Of a DNA stretch of 9,196 nt, positions 1 through 6,893 are shown one piece after another. The notes under the pieces were generated by a model. That model was not told where the DNA came from and did no database searches. It saw only the letters and a list, made by a program, of their open reading frames with translations. Every line of letters begins with the position of its first letter. Positions within the stretch are counted from its first letter, which is position 1. Source of the stretch: an uncultured Lachnospiraceae bacterium (GTDB lineage: Bacteria > Bacillota > Clostridia > Lachnospirales > Lachnospiraceae); contig CAMKMR010000053.1 in the NCBI GenBank assembly GCA_946413945.1, forward strand, positions 1 to 9,196, read 5' to 3'. Position numbers and translations under genes: made by a program.

Positions 1-722
1 TATACCTTTGTATCAAGAACTTCCGGTACAAAACCTGCACCTATTCCCTGAATCTTATGAGCTCCTGCCTCCCCCTTTGAAAGAACAGGGCTTGTAGCAG
101 GTTCAACTGCAACTACTTTTACATCAGGATTCTTTTCTTTTAAATATTTACCAACACCTGTTATTGTTCCTCCTGTACCAACACCTGCTACAAAGATATC
201 AACCTTGCCATCCGTATCTTCCCAGATTTCTGGTCCCGTTGTCTTATAATGCGCAAGCGAATTTGCCGGATTTACAAACTGTCCCATTATTATAGAATCT
301 TTTATCTCTTTATTTAATTCTTCAGCCTTAGCTATAGCGCCCTTCATGGCCTTTGCCCCTTCTGTAAGAACAAGCTCTGCTCCATATGCCTTCATAAGCT
401 TTCTTCTTTCAACAGACATTGTCTCTGGAAGTGTGATTATAACCTTATACCCTCTTGTAGCGGCTACCGCAGCTATACCAATACCTGTATTTCCTGAAGT
501 AGGCTCTATTATAGTTGCTCCTGGCTTTAAAGATCCATCCTTTTCAGCCTCTTCTATCATTGACAGTGCTACTCTATCTTTTACAGATCCAGCAGGATTA
601 AAATATTCAACCTTAGCAAGAAGTCTTACATCATTTAAATTTTCATTCTCCTGTAGTTTAGCCAGGTGAAGAAGTGGTGTATGACCGATCAGTTCCGCTG
701 CATTTTCATAAATTTTTCCCAT
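1..722 (-). CDS. cysK: Cysteine synthase A (O-acetylserine sulfhydrylase), 3' end beyond the window
   Basis: This pyridoxal-phosphate enzyme makes cysteine from O-acetylserine and sulfide in the cytoplasm. The protein begins MGKIYENAAELIGHTPLLHL. About 240 of the usual 305-310 residues are in the window, so the C-terminus is lost at the left edge. Visible family motifs are NPAGSVKDR, with the PLP lysine at about residue 48; the substrate-binding TSGNTG loop at 75-80; the phosphate-binding GTGGTITG loop at 182-189; and a late IQGIGAGFVP stretch at about 224-233. The start is fixed by an AGGAGG ribosome site 8 nt upstream. It has its own promoter (811-839), lies behind the suf terminator, and is therefore a separate unit from the suf operon. 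Its product is the substrate of SufS. The isoenzyme CysM is possible, but the N-terminal motifs and length favour CysK. Confidence 0.95.
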   Translation of the reverse strand, partial: MGKIYENAAELIGHTPLLHLAKLQENENLNDVRLLAKVEYFNPAGSVKDRVALSMIEEAEKDGSLKPGATIIEPTSGNTGIGIAAVAATRGYKVIITLPETMSVERRKLMKAYGAELVLTEGAKAMKGAIAKAEELNKEIKDSIIMGQFVNPANSLAHYKTTGPEIWEDTDGKVDIFVAGVGTGGTITGVGKYLKEKNPDVKVVAVEPATSPVLSKGEAGAHKIQGIGAGFVPEVLDTKV

Positions 723-765
723 GCTAATGTCCTCCTGTTTATTAATTGACTTATAAGCAAAGATA

Positions 766-799
766 ATACCCAATAATTCCTACCTGTTTAGCAGGGTAT
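766..799 (-). promoter_or_regulatory. cysK leader with nested dyads and a GGAATTAT box
   Basis: On the minus strand, just downstream of the predicted start, the leader contains ATACCC (799-794) and its inverted partner GGGTAT (771-766). Between them lie a short hairpin CCTG-CTAAA-CAGG (795-783) and the element TAGGAATTATT (782-772). GGAATT-type cores are typical of sites for the Rrf2-family cysteine repressor CymR and its relatives in Firmicutes, which makes this a reasonable second control site for cysK. The leader is too short for a T-box or SAM riboswitch, and no Rho-independent attenuator was seen in it. Confidence 0.4.
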
Positions 800-813
800 A
801 ACTTTTAGTTATA
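797..813. promoter_or_regulatory. Candidate operator: perfect palindrome over the cysK -10 and start site
   Basis: The plus strand reads TATAACT-TTT-AGTTATA, a perfect inverted repeat with 7-bp arms and a 3-bp centre. It overlaps the last three bases of the cysK -10 box and the expected transcription start, a place where a bound protein would block RNA polymerase. The inner T-N11-A dyad has the shape of a LysR-type regulator box, and such regulators control sulfur amino-acid genes in several Firmicutes. The assignment to that family is inference, because no regulator gene is in the window. Confidence 0.5.
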
Positions 814-839
814 ATAGCACTCTTGTTATAGGCTGTCAA
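811..839 (-). promoter_or_regulatory. Sigma-A-type promoter of cysK
   Basis: Reading the minus strand, a perfect -35 box TTGACA (839-834) is followed by a 17-nt spacer and the -10 box TATTAT (816-811), which is one mismatch from TATAAT. This predicts a transcription start near 804 and a leader of roughly 80 nt before the cysK ATG at 722. It is by far the best promoter seen in the window. Its -10 box is partly covered by a palindrome (797-813), so it is probably repressible. Confidence 0.85.
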
Positions 840-840
840 C

Positions 841-960
841 CCTAGCTTTATTTCTTTACTCCGGCTTTATTTTAGTTACTTAAATAGCTCATCTTTTCTA
901 ACCCGTCTCTTATGATCAGACAGCAAAAAAAAGCTTCCAGGATCATGAGTTAGATAAAGT
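841..960. other. Intergenic stretch without a recognised gene
   Basis: This is AT-rich sequence between the suf terminator and the cysK promoter. No open frame with a ribosome site was seen. It contains an A8 run at about 925-932, flanked by ATGATC (912-917) and GATCAT (941-946). That is a loose inverted repeat with a loop of about 23 nt, and no function is evident. The whole gene-free interval between cysK and sufU is 723-1008. Confidence 0.5.
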
Positions 961-989
961 AAAAAACTCCGCAATCAAATTGCGGAGTT
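961..989 (-). terminator. Intrinsic terminator of the suf operon
   Basis: On the minus strand, a 10-bp perfect stem AACTCCGCAA / TTGCGGAGTT (989-980 and 974-965) with a 5-nt loop is followed directly by a T tract down to 961. It begins about 20 bp after the sufU stop codon. The plus strand lacks a T run after the stem, so it is a one-directional terminator for the leftward operon. Confidence 0.93.
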
Positions 990-1008
990 AAGCTGATATC
1001 ATCTTTTC

Positions 1009-1473
1009 TTACTGATCCTCAGTTGTCACATCTTTAGAATCATTATTCTCTTTAAACATTTCCTCAAGAGTATGCCAGCCAAGAACGGCACATTTTACTC
1101 TTGCAGGCATATGAGCTATATCCTGGAGAGCTGAAGCTTCTTCTAACGTTTCAAGTTCTTCTTCAGTAACCTTTCCTTTTATCATTTTAAGAAAAGTATC
1201 TTTTAAAGAAAGGGCTTCCTCAACTGTTCTTCCAATGATAAGATCCAGCATCATATCAGCAGAAGCCTGGGAGATGGCACATCCATCCCCGATAAATGAT
1301 CCTGCATCTATCACGCCTTCATCTGAAACTTTTAACTGCAGTGTGATCTTATCTCCACAGGAAGGATTTACTCCTCTAAGTTCCTTAGTCGGAGCAATAA
1401 GCTTGTATTTATGCTCCGGATGAAGATTATGCTCTGTTAATATCTCATTATAGAAAGTTCTGCTATTCTGCAT
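1009..1473 (-). CDS. sufU: SufU-type zinc-dependent sulfurtransferase / Fe-S assembly protein
   Basis: SufU accepts persulfide sulfur from SufS and passes it to the SufBCD scaffold; it replaces SufE in Gram-positive SUF systems. The 154-residue product is close to the usual size (about 147). All four expected zinc ligands are visible: C39 and D41 in NPSCGD, C65 in GDGCAISQAS, and C128 in RVKCAVLGW. The long spacing between the second and third cysteines is the insertion that separates SufU from IscU. The start at 1473 is chosen because an AGGAGG site lies 10 nt upstream and because homology begins there. The same frame stays open further upstream, but only antiparallel to no known domain and inside sufS. 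The gene overlaps the sufS end by 11 bp, which suggests coupled translation, and it is the last gene before the terminator. Confidence 0.95.
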   Translation of the reverse strand: MQNSRTFYNEILTEHNLHPEHKYKLIAPTKELRGVNPSCGDKITLQLKVSDEGVIDAGSFIGDGCAISQASADMMLDLIIGRTVEEALSLKDTFLKMIKGKVTEEELETLEEASALQDIAHMPARVKCAVLGWHTLEEMFKENNDSKDVTTEDQ

Positions 1474-2689
1474 AACCCATTTTCCTCCTAATAGATGAAA
1501 GACACTTAATAAATCTCTCAACCTCATCTTCTGTATTGTAGAACATAAGACTTGCTCTTGTGCTTGGACGCCCATCCATATATGTATGAAGTGGTTCTGC
1601 ACAGTGATGACCTGCACGGACAGCAATATCATCCTCTGCAAAAATAGCTGCTACATCATGAGGATGAACACCATCTATCTTAAAGCTGAATATTCCATGA
1701 TGATCCTCTGCATTATCTGCTCCTAAAAGTTCAACATGAGGGATCTTCTTTATCTCTTCAAAACATATCTTACTAAGATATCTTTCTCTTTCTTCGATAT
1801 TTTCCATTCCCAGTGATCTGATAAAATCTATCGCTGCTGAAAGCCCGATAGCCCCACCGCCATTTACAGTACCAGCTTCAAATTTATGAGGAAGTTCTGC
1901 ATAAGTTACTTCATCAATTGAAACTGTTTCTATCATTTCTCCACCTGTAAGGAATGGTGGCATCTTTTCAAGGATTTCCTTTTTACCATAAAGAACGCCG
2001 ATTCCCATTGGTGCAAGCAGCTTATGGCCTGAGAATGCAAGGAAATCGCAATCCATTTTTCTTACATCTGTAATAGAATGTGGCACACTCTGAGCACCAT
2101 CTACAACAAGGTAAGCGCCATTTTCATGTACTATCTTTGCAATAGCTGTAATGTCATTTAATCTTCCAAAAATATTAGACATAGCAGTTATAGAAACTAT
2201 CTTTGTCTTTTCTGTTATAAGCTCTTTTAACTTATTCAGATCAAAAGAGCCATCCTTTTCACAATAAAAATATTTTAGTTCTGCTTTATGTCTTTTAGCA
2301 GCATGCATCCATGGAAGCATATTACTATGATGCTCTGCTATAGATGTTATGATCTCATCTCCTTCATTAAGCAACATTTCTGACAAACTATAAGAAACAA
2401 GATTAAGACTCTCAGAAGCATTTCTCGTAAAAATGACTTCACAAGGATCATTTGCATTGATAAAGCTGGCCACATTGGCACGAGCTGCTTCATATTTTTC
2501 TGTAGCTTCCACTGAAAGATCGTAAAGTCCTCTGAACGGATTGGCATTTGAATAAAAATAATAATCGCATACCGCTTCCATAACGGCTTCTGGTCTCTGT
2601 GTTGTTGCAGAATTATCAAGATAAGCCAGTTTTGTGTCTACAAAAAATGGAAATAATCCCCTGACCTCTTTAATATTTAATTCACTCAT
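1463..2689 (-). CDS. sufS: SufS cysteine desulfurase (class II, PLP-dependent)
   Basis: SufS removes sulfur from L-cysteine, giving alanine and an enzyme-bound persulfide that is handed to SufU. The 408-residue length matches the family. Visible motifs are YLDNSATTQRP at 23-33, the AEHHSN histidines at 120-121 near the cofactor, D198 and Q200 in VVDGAQS, and the Schiff-base lysine K223 in FSGHK. The catalytic cysteine is C363 in RAGHHCAEPLH, and R378 in STRASLMFYNT binds the substrate carboxylate. All key residues are intact, so it should be active. The ATG at 2689 overlaps the end of sufD by 8 bp and is preceded by an AGGGAG ribosome site. Fusion or frameshift signs are absent. SufS is favoured over IscS by the class II motifs and by the neighbours. 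Confidence 0.97.
   Translation of the reverse strand: MSELNIKEVRGLFPFFVDTKLAYLDNSATTQRPEAVMEAVCDYYFYSNANPFRGLYDLSVEATEKYEAARANVASFINANDPCEVIFTRNASESLNLVSYSLSEMLLNEGDEIITSIAEHHSNMLPWMHAAKRHKAELKYFYCEKDGSFDLNKLKELITEKTKIVSITAMSNIFGRLNDITAIAKIVHENGAYLVVDGAQSVPHSITDVRKMDCDFLAFSGHKLLAPMGIGVLYGKKEILEKMPPFLTGGEMIETVSIDEVTYAELPHKFEAGTVNGGGAIGLSAAIDFIRSLGMENIEERERYLSKICFEEIKKIPHVELLGADNAEDHHGIFSFKIDGVHPHDVAAIFAEDDIAVRAGHHCAEPLHTYMDGRPSTRASLMFYNTEDEVERFIKCLSSIRRKMGYAE
1484..1488 (-). promoter_or_regulatory. Ribosome binding site that decides the sufU start
   Basis: GGAGG on the minus strand lies inside the 3' end of sufS, 10 nt before the ATG at 1473. A second ATG at 1480 is closer but is in the sufS frame and reads only MGYAE then stop, so the ATG at 1473 is the real sufU start. 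Confidence 0.8.
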
Positions 2690-3758
2690 CAGAACAATCT
2701 CCCTTCATAAGCAACTTCTCAAAAATATATGTCTTAGTTGCTTCATCTTCTATCCTTGATGCAACTTCAGAGATTCTGCCATCTGCCATCTGCTTATAAG
2801 CTTCTTCTTCTGATATTCCACGAGACATGAAATAGAAAAGTACTTCATCTGATAATTTTCCTATAGTTGCTCCATGTGTTCCTTCAACATCTTCTTCTGC
2901 ACATAAGATAAGTGGTGTTGTTTTGTTTACAACATCCTCATCCATAAGAAGCACATCTTCCTTTTCATCTCCAACTGCACCGGAACAACCTCTTATGAAA
3001 TCAATAGTTCCTCTGAATACTTTCTTTGATCTGTCGCAAAGAACACCATTAGCGTAAATGTTACTCTTTGTCTCTTTGCCTCTATGTCTTGCAACGTAAT
3101 TAAAGTCTATATCTTCTTCATTCTTTCCAAGATATGCTGTATCGATACGAAGACTACTTCTGTCTCCCTTAAGATCTGCAACAAGACCTTCATAGATTCC
3201 TGCAGCAGTAAGTTCAATATGGATCACTTCAAATCCAGCATCCTCTTCACATTCGGCAGAAACATTGTTATAAAACTTCATATTCTCAGTAAAGCTATGG
3301 ATCTGAACTAATTTTACCTTAGCTCTCTTACCGATGACAAATCTTGTATCACAAGCTGCAGCCTTAGTAGCTGCACCTTCCTCAGCAGAAAAGTTCATTA
3401 TAAAAGTAAGCTCTGAATCATCAGCTACTTCTACCAAATAATTATTATGATAAAACTCCTCCTGGGAATAAGTAACATTTATTTTTACTAAAGCTGCTTT
3501 CTCTCCAAGCTTAAACTGTTCTTCCTTTATACCATAAGAAGAAATCACTTCATTAAAGCTTTCTCCCATTCCAGACTCTAACTTCGCAAACTTTTCTTTG
3601 TCTGACTGAGCAGTAACTACTAACTCTTTTCCTGCCTCAATATCTTCAGCAGCTCTCACAGCCCTGTCGCTGATCTTTATATAAGCTTCATTTACCTTAA
3701 GCCAGTTCCATGTAGGTGAAGGTAACTGATTAACGCTGATCTCTCTTAATTCGCTCAT
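2682..3758 (-). CDS. sufD: SufD, Fe-S scaffold subunit
   Basis: SufD pairs with SufB and two SufC ATPases in the scaffold where Fe-S clusters are built. The 358-residue product belongs to the SufB/SufD beta-helix family. The C-terminal half shows the shared core: GTIDFIRG at about 250-257, LILCAEEDVEGTHGATIGKL at 283-302 including H295 (the likely equivalent of the conserved scaffold histidine of SufD), and the FYFMSRGISEEEA segment at 308-320. It is shorter than the 420-440 residues of E. coli and Bacillus SufD, mainly in the N-terminal region, and this is common in Clostridia. An AGGAGG site 6 nt before the ATG fixes the start, and the gene follows sufB after 11 bp. It is called SufD and not SufB because a longer, more SufB-like paralogue lies directly upstream. 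Confidence 0.92.
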   Translation of the reverse strand: MSELREISVNQLPSPTWNWLKVNEAYIKISDRAVRAAEDIEAGKELVVTAQSDKEKFAKLESGMGESFNEVISSYGIKEEQFKLGEKAALVKINVTYSQEEFYHNNYLVEVADDSELTFIMNFSAEEGAATKAAACDTRFVIGKRAKVKLVQIHSFTENMKFYNNVSAECEEDAGFEVIHIELTAAGIYEGLVADLKGDRSSLRIDTAYLGKNEEDIDFNYVARHRGKETKSNIYANGVLCDRSKKVFRGTIDFIRGCSGAVGDEKEDVLLMDEDVVNKTTPLILCAEEDVEGTHGATIGKLSDEVLFYFMSRGISEEEAYKQMADGRISEVASRIEDEATKTYIFEKLLMKGDCSDE

Positions 3759-3769
3759 CTTATACCTCC

Positions 3770-5179
3770 TTAACCTATACTGCCCTTCATCTCAAGTCTG
3801 ATAAGATTATTCATCTCAACAGCATACTCAAGAGGAAGTTCCTTTGATACATCGTCTGCAAAACCACTAACTATCATTGTACGGGCATCCTCTTCAGAGA
3901 TACCTCTTGACATAAGATAGAATATAGCTTCATCACTGATACGACCGATCTTAGCCTCATGTCCTACATCTGCATCGTCAGTTCTTACATCCATTGAAGG
4001 AATTGTATCTGAACGCGAAATATCATCTAACATAAGAGATGCACAGTCAACTGACGACTTAGCCCCCTTAGCGTCATGATTTACCACTACAGCACTTCTG
4101 AAAGTACTTATTCCACCATCCTTAGAAATAGACTTGGCGCTTACAACCGACTTAGTATCCTTTCCTGTATGGACAACCTTCATCCCTGTATCAAGATTCT
4201 GACCGCTGCCGGCAAAAGTGATACCTGTATATTCCATCTGGGAATCATCACCCTTAAGGATAGTCATAGGATAAAGATATGATACATGAGAGCCAAATGA
4301 ACCTGATACCCACTGCATCTTACCACCCTCTTCAACGATAGCACGCTTGGTATTAAGGTTATACATGTTCTTTGACCAGTTTTCTATAGTCGAATAACGG
4401 AGAGTTGCATTCTTACCTACAAAAAGTTCAACACAACCTGCATGTAAGTTGGCAACATTATATTTAGGAGCTGAACAACCTTCTATAAAGTGAAGATTCG
4501 CTCCCTCATCTACGATTATAAGAGTATGCTCAAACTGTCCTGCTCCCGGAGCATTAAGTCTGAAGTATGACTGTAATGGAATCTCTACAGTTACTCCCTT
4601 TGGAACATACACAAAAGAACCACCTGACCATACAGCGCCATGAAGAGCGGCAAATTTATGATCTGATGGAGGAACAAGTTTCATAAAATGATCCTTTATC
4701 ATCTGTTCATAAGGGCCATGCATTGCTGACTCAAGGTCTGTATAGATTACTCCCTGTGCAGCAACTTCTTCTCTTACATTATGATAAACGAGCTCTGAAT
4801 CGTACTGGGCACCAACTCCGGCAAGACCTTCTCTTTCAGCCTTAGGAATACCAAGCTTTTCAAATGTCTCTTTAATGTCCTCTGGAACCTCATTCCAGTC
4901 AGCGCTCATCTTATTATCCTTTGGTCTTACATATGTGACGATATTGTCCATATTAAGTCCATCTATTGAAGGGCCCCATTCAGGGACTCTGATCTTATTA
5001 TATTGCTCAAGTGATCTTAATCTGAATTCACGCATCCAATCAGGATCGTTCTTTTCTTTTGAGATCTGCTCAACTATCTCAGCTGAAAGGCCTTCATCTA
5101 CTTTATAGTAGTCTTTTTCCTCATATCTGAAATCGTAGAACTCTCTTGAGACATCTTCGATTACTGATCTTTCTTTCAT
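3770..5179 (-). CDS. sufB: SufB, Fe-S scaffold subunit
   Basis: SufB is the main scaffold subunit of the SufBC2D complex and receives sulfur and iron for cluster assembly. The 469-residue length is normal. The N-terminal part has the family segments PDWMREFRLRSLEQY (46-60) and VPEWGPSIDGLN. The middle has WSGGSFVYVPKGV (184-196) and the FIEGCSAPKY stretch (231-240). The C-terminal core contains C379 in SSVDCASLML, probably equivalent to the sulfur-accepting cysteine of E. coli SufB, then GHEAKIGRISDEAIFYLMSR with H407. The tail is EYAVEMNNLIRLEMKGSIG, which is strongly conserved in Firmicute SufB. An AGGAG site sits inside the end of sufC with 7 nt to the ATG, and the genes are 2 bp apart. 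Confidence 0.97.
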   Translation of the reverse strand: MKERSVIEDVSREFYDFRYEEKDYYKVDEGLSAEIVEQISKEKNDPDWMREFRLRSLEQYNKIRVPEWGPSIDGLNMDNIVTYVRPKDNKMSADWNEVPEDIKETFEKLGIPKAEREGLAGVGAQYDSELVYHNVREEVAAQGVIYTDLESAMHGPYEQMIKDHFMKLVPPSDHKFAALHGAVWSGGSFVYVPKGVTVEIPLQSYFRLNAPGAGQFEHTLIIVDEGANLHFIEGCSAPKYNVANLHAGCVELFVGKNATLRYSTIENWSKNMYNLNTKRAIVEEGGKMQWVSGSFGSHVSYLYPMTILKGDDSQMEYTGITFAGSGQNLDTGMKVVHTGKDTKSVVSAKSISKDGGISTFRSAVVVNHDAKGAKSSVDCASLMLDDISRSDTIPSMDVRTDDADVGHEAKIGRISDEAIFYLMSRGISEEDARTMIVSGFADDVSKELPLEYAVEMNNLIRLEMKGSIG

Positions 5180-5181
5180 CT

Positions 5182-5925
5182 TCAGTCTCCTAAATATTTC
5201 TCGAATCCATTATCATTTATCTCGTCAACAAGGCTTCCATCACCTGATGCAACAATCTTTCCATTTACAAGAACATGTGTATAGTCAACGTGAAGTGACT
5301 CAAGAATTCTTGTAGAATGTGTGATAATGATAAGTGAGCCCTCTCCCTGCTTCATAAACTCTTCAACACCGTCTGATACAGTTCTTACTGCATCTACGTC
5401 AAGTCCAGAGTCTGTTTCATCAAGGATGGCAAGTTTAGGCTTTAACATCAGCATCTGTAATATCTCAGCCTTCTTCTTCTCACCGCCTGAGAAGCCCACA
5501 TTAAGATCCCTATCAGCATATGAAGGATCCATCTTAAGGACTTTCATTTCCTTCTCAAGCTTTTTTCTAAAATCCCAGAGTCTTGATCTCTTACCAGTCT
5601 TTTGATCAAGAGAACTTCTTATAAAGTTCGAAAGTGTAATCCCGGGAACTTCAATTGGATTCTGAAATGATAAAAAGAGCCCGCTCTTAGCACGCTCGCA
5701 TGCGTTTTCATTCAAGATATCTTTGCCGTTAAAGGTTATCGAACCTCCCGTTACAGAATAATTAGGGTTTCCCATAAGAGCATATCCAAGAGTAGATTTT
5801 CCGGCACCGTTAGGTCCCATTATTACATGAACCTCTCCTTTGCCTACATTAAGATCTAACCCGTGAAGGATCTCTTTGTCGCTTACATTAACTGTCAGCC
5901 CTTTTATTTCTAACAACTGTGGCAT
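5182..5925 (-). CDS. sufC: SufC, ABC-type ATPase of the Fe-S scaffold
   Basis: SufC is a cytoplasmic ABC ATPase that drives conformational change in the SufB-SufD scaffold; it is not a transporter. The 247-residue protein has Walker A GPNGAGKST (37-45), Q-loop Q88 in SFQNP, the signature FSGGEKKK (145-152), which is the SufC form, Walker B LAILDE (165-170), D-loop SGLD (173-176) and the switch histidine H203 in ITHSTR. All catalytic residues are present. The ATG at 5925 has a GGAGG site 6 nt upstream. The gene follows the amidohydrolase by 17 bp with no terminator and no clear promoter between them, so it is probably read from an upstream start. Confidence 0.97.
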   Translation of the reverse strand: MPQLLEIKGLTVNVSDKEILHGLDLNVGKGEVHVIMGPNGAGKSTLGYALMGNPNYSVTGGSITFNGKDILNENACERAKSGLFLSFQNPIEVPGITLSNFIRSSLDQKTGKRSRLWDFRKKLEKEMKVLKMDPSYADRDLNVGFSGGEKKKAEILQMLMLKPKLAILDETDSGLDVDAVRTVSDGVEEFMKQGEGSLIIITHSTRILESLHVDYTHVLVNGKIVASGDGSLVDEINDNGFEKYLGD

Positions 5926-5942
5926 AATTTACCTCCATTTAT

Positions 5943-6884
5943 TTAAAGCTCTAAGAGCTTATATGCATTCTTATAAAAAATATTATCTTTCTCTTCTTCA
6001 GTAAGAGGCATCTTGCTGATCCTATCAATATAATCAGCCTGATCAGACCATGGAGAATCTGTTGCAAAGAGGATCCTCTCGCTGCCAAAAGCTCTGACCA
6101 TTTTTACAAACATATCATCTTCCATCATATGGAAGCCATATCTTACTTTAGAGACTTTGGTCCAGTTTATCTCACCGATTGAAAATGAAGTATCAAGATA
6201 TACATTTGTTTCCCTTAATTTAGCTAAAGCCTCATCCCAGGCCATCCAACCTCCCATATGAGCTAAGATAAACTTTTCAGGTTTAACATCATTTATCACT
6301 TTTACGATACTGTCTACCGGGCTAAGAGCTGGTGGATAAAGTCCAATATCCGGACCTGCATGAGTAATGATAAATAAACCCAGACTAGAGGCCTCATCTA
6401 TTATCCTTTCAAGTCTGATATCATCAAGTCTTACTCCATAATAATCTGGATGAAGCTTAACACCTTTAAGTCCGAGTTCTTTTATCTCTTTTAGGATATC
6501 CTTATAATCCTTATTATCCGGATTTATTCCTCCTATAGAACAGATTCCTGTCTTATCAAAATCCTTATTCATATCAGCAGCAACCTGATTGATATGTCTT
6601 GCTTTCTCTGGATTTGTAACGATAGGAAGAACTAAGGAAACATCAACTCCGGATTTTTCCATTGAACTGATAAGTTCAGCTTTAGTTCCATTGGTATAAG
6701 GAGTTGTTCCACTTAACTTAGCAAGATTTTTAATAGTTTTATCTGCTATTTTATCCGGAAACACGTGAACATGGAAGTCCACAATCTTCTTTTTATTATA
6801 TTCTTTTCCTATTACCTGTTCTTTGATTTTGTTAAGATCAGGAAAATTAGGCCCATTTTTATTTATATTATGCTTTAATTCCAT
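5943..6884 (-). CDS. Amidohydrolase-2 family metal-dependent hydrolase, substrate unknown
   Basis: This is a TIM-barrel metal hydrolase of the amidohydrolase superfamily (the ACMSD-like group that acts by hydrolysis or decarboxylation). The 313 residues carry the expected metal site: H38 and H40 in VDFHVHVF, H175 in ITHAGPD, and D276 in FATDSPWS. H209 in AHMGGW is the likely acid/base residue, and a KLHP motif is at 143-146. There is no signal peptide, so it should be cytoplasmic. The first 30 residues precede the barrel and are polar; they are kept because the only other in-frame Met is M75, which would delete the metal site. The ribosome site is weak (TAGGGG). It starts 9 bp after the ATPase gene and ends 17 bp before sufC, so it is embedded in the operon. 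No link to Fe-S chemistry is visible in its sequence, and the substrate cannot be named from motifs. Confidence 0.9.
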   Translation of the reverse strand: MELKHNINKNGPNFPDLNKIKEQVIGKEYNKKKIVDFHVHVFPDKIADKTIKNLAKLSGTTPYTNGTKAELISSMEKSGVDVSLVLPIVTNPEKARHINQVAADMNKDFDKTGICSIGGINPDNKDYKDILKEIKELGLKGVKLHPDYYGVRLDDIRLERIIDEASSLGLFIITHAGPDIGLYPPALSPVDSIVKVINDVKPEKFILAHMGGWMAWDEALAKLRETNVYLDTSFSIGEINWTKVSKVRYGFHMMEDDMFVKMVRAFGSERILFATDSPWSDQADYIDRISKMPLTEEEKDNIFYKNAYKLLEL

Positions 6885-6893
6885 AAAAAACCC

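Noticed and set aside
346..669. Plus-strand open frame of 107 codons
   Set aside because: It is antisense to the conserved cysK coding region, has no ribosome site and shows no recognisable protein features.
723..804. T-box or SAM riboswitch in the cysK leader
   Set aside because: The leader is only about 80 nt and shows no specifier loop, T-box core sequence or SAM-riboswitch helices, and no attenuator hairpin with a T tract.
912..946. ATGATC / GATCAT inverted repeat around an A8 run, considered as a second terminator
   Set aside because: Stem arms are only 6 bp with a loop of about 23 nt, and the homopolymer is in the loop rather than after the stem.
1474..1641. Upstream extension of the sufU frame to a Met at 1641
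   Set aside because: This part lies inside the well-supported sufS gene in another frame, has no ribosome site and no SufU homology. The ATG at 1473 has an AGGAGG site and begins the family domain.
2347..2619. Minus-strand open frame of 90 codons inside sufS
   Set aside because: It is a different frame of the intact sufS gene, which has all catalytic residues.
5946..5960. Perfect palindrome AAGCTCT-A-AGAGCTT before sufC, considered as an operator or terminator
   Set aside because: It falls in the last codons of the amidohydrolase gene, has no T run after it and no promoter nearby. A 1-nt centre cannot form a proper RNA hairpin loop without opening the stem, so chance is likely.
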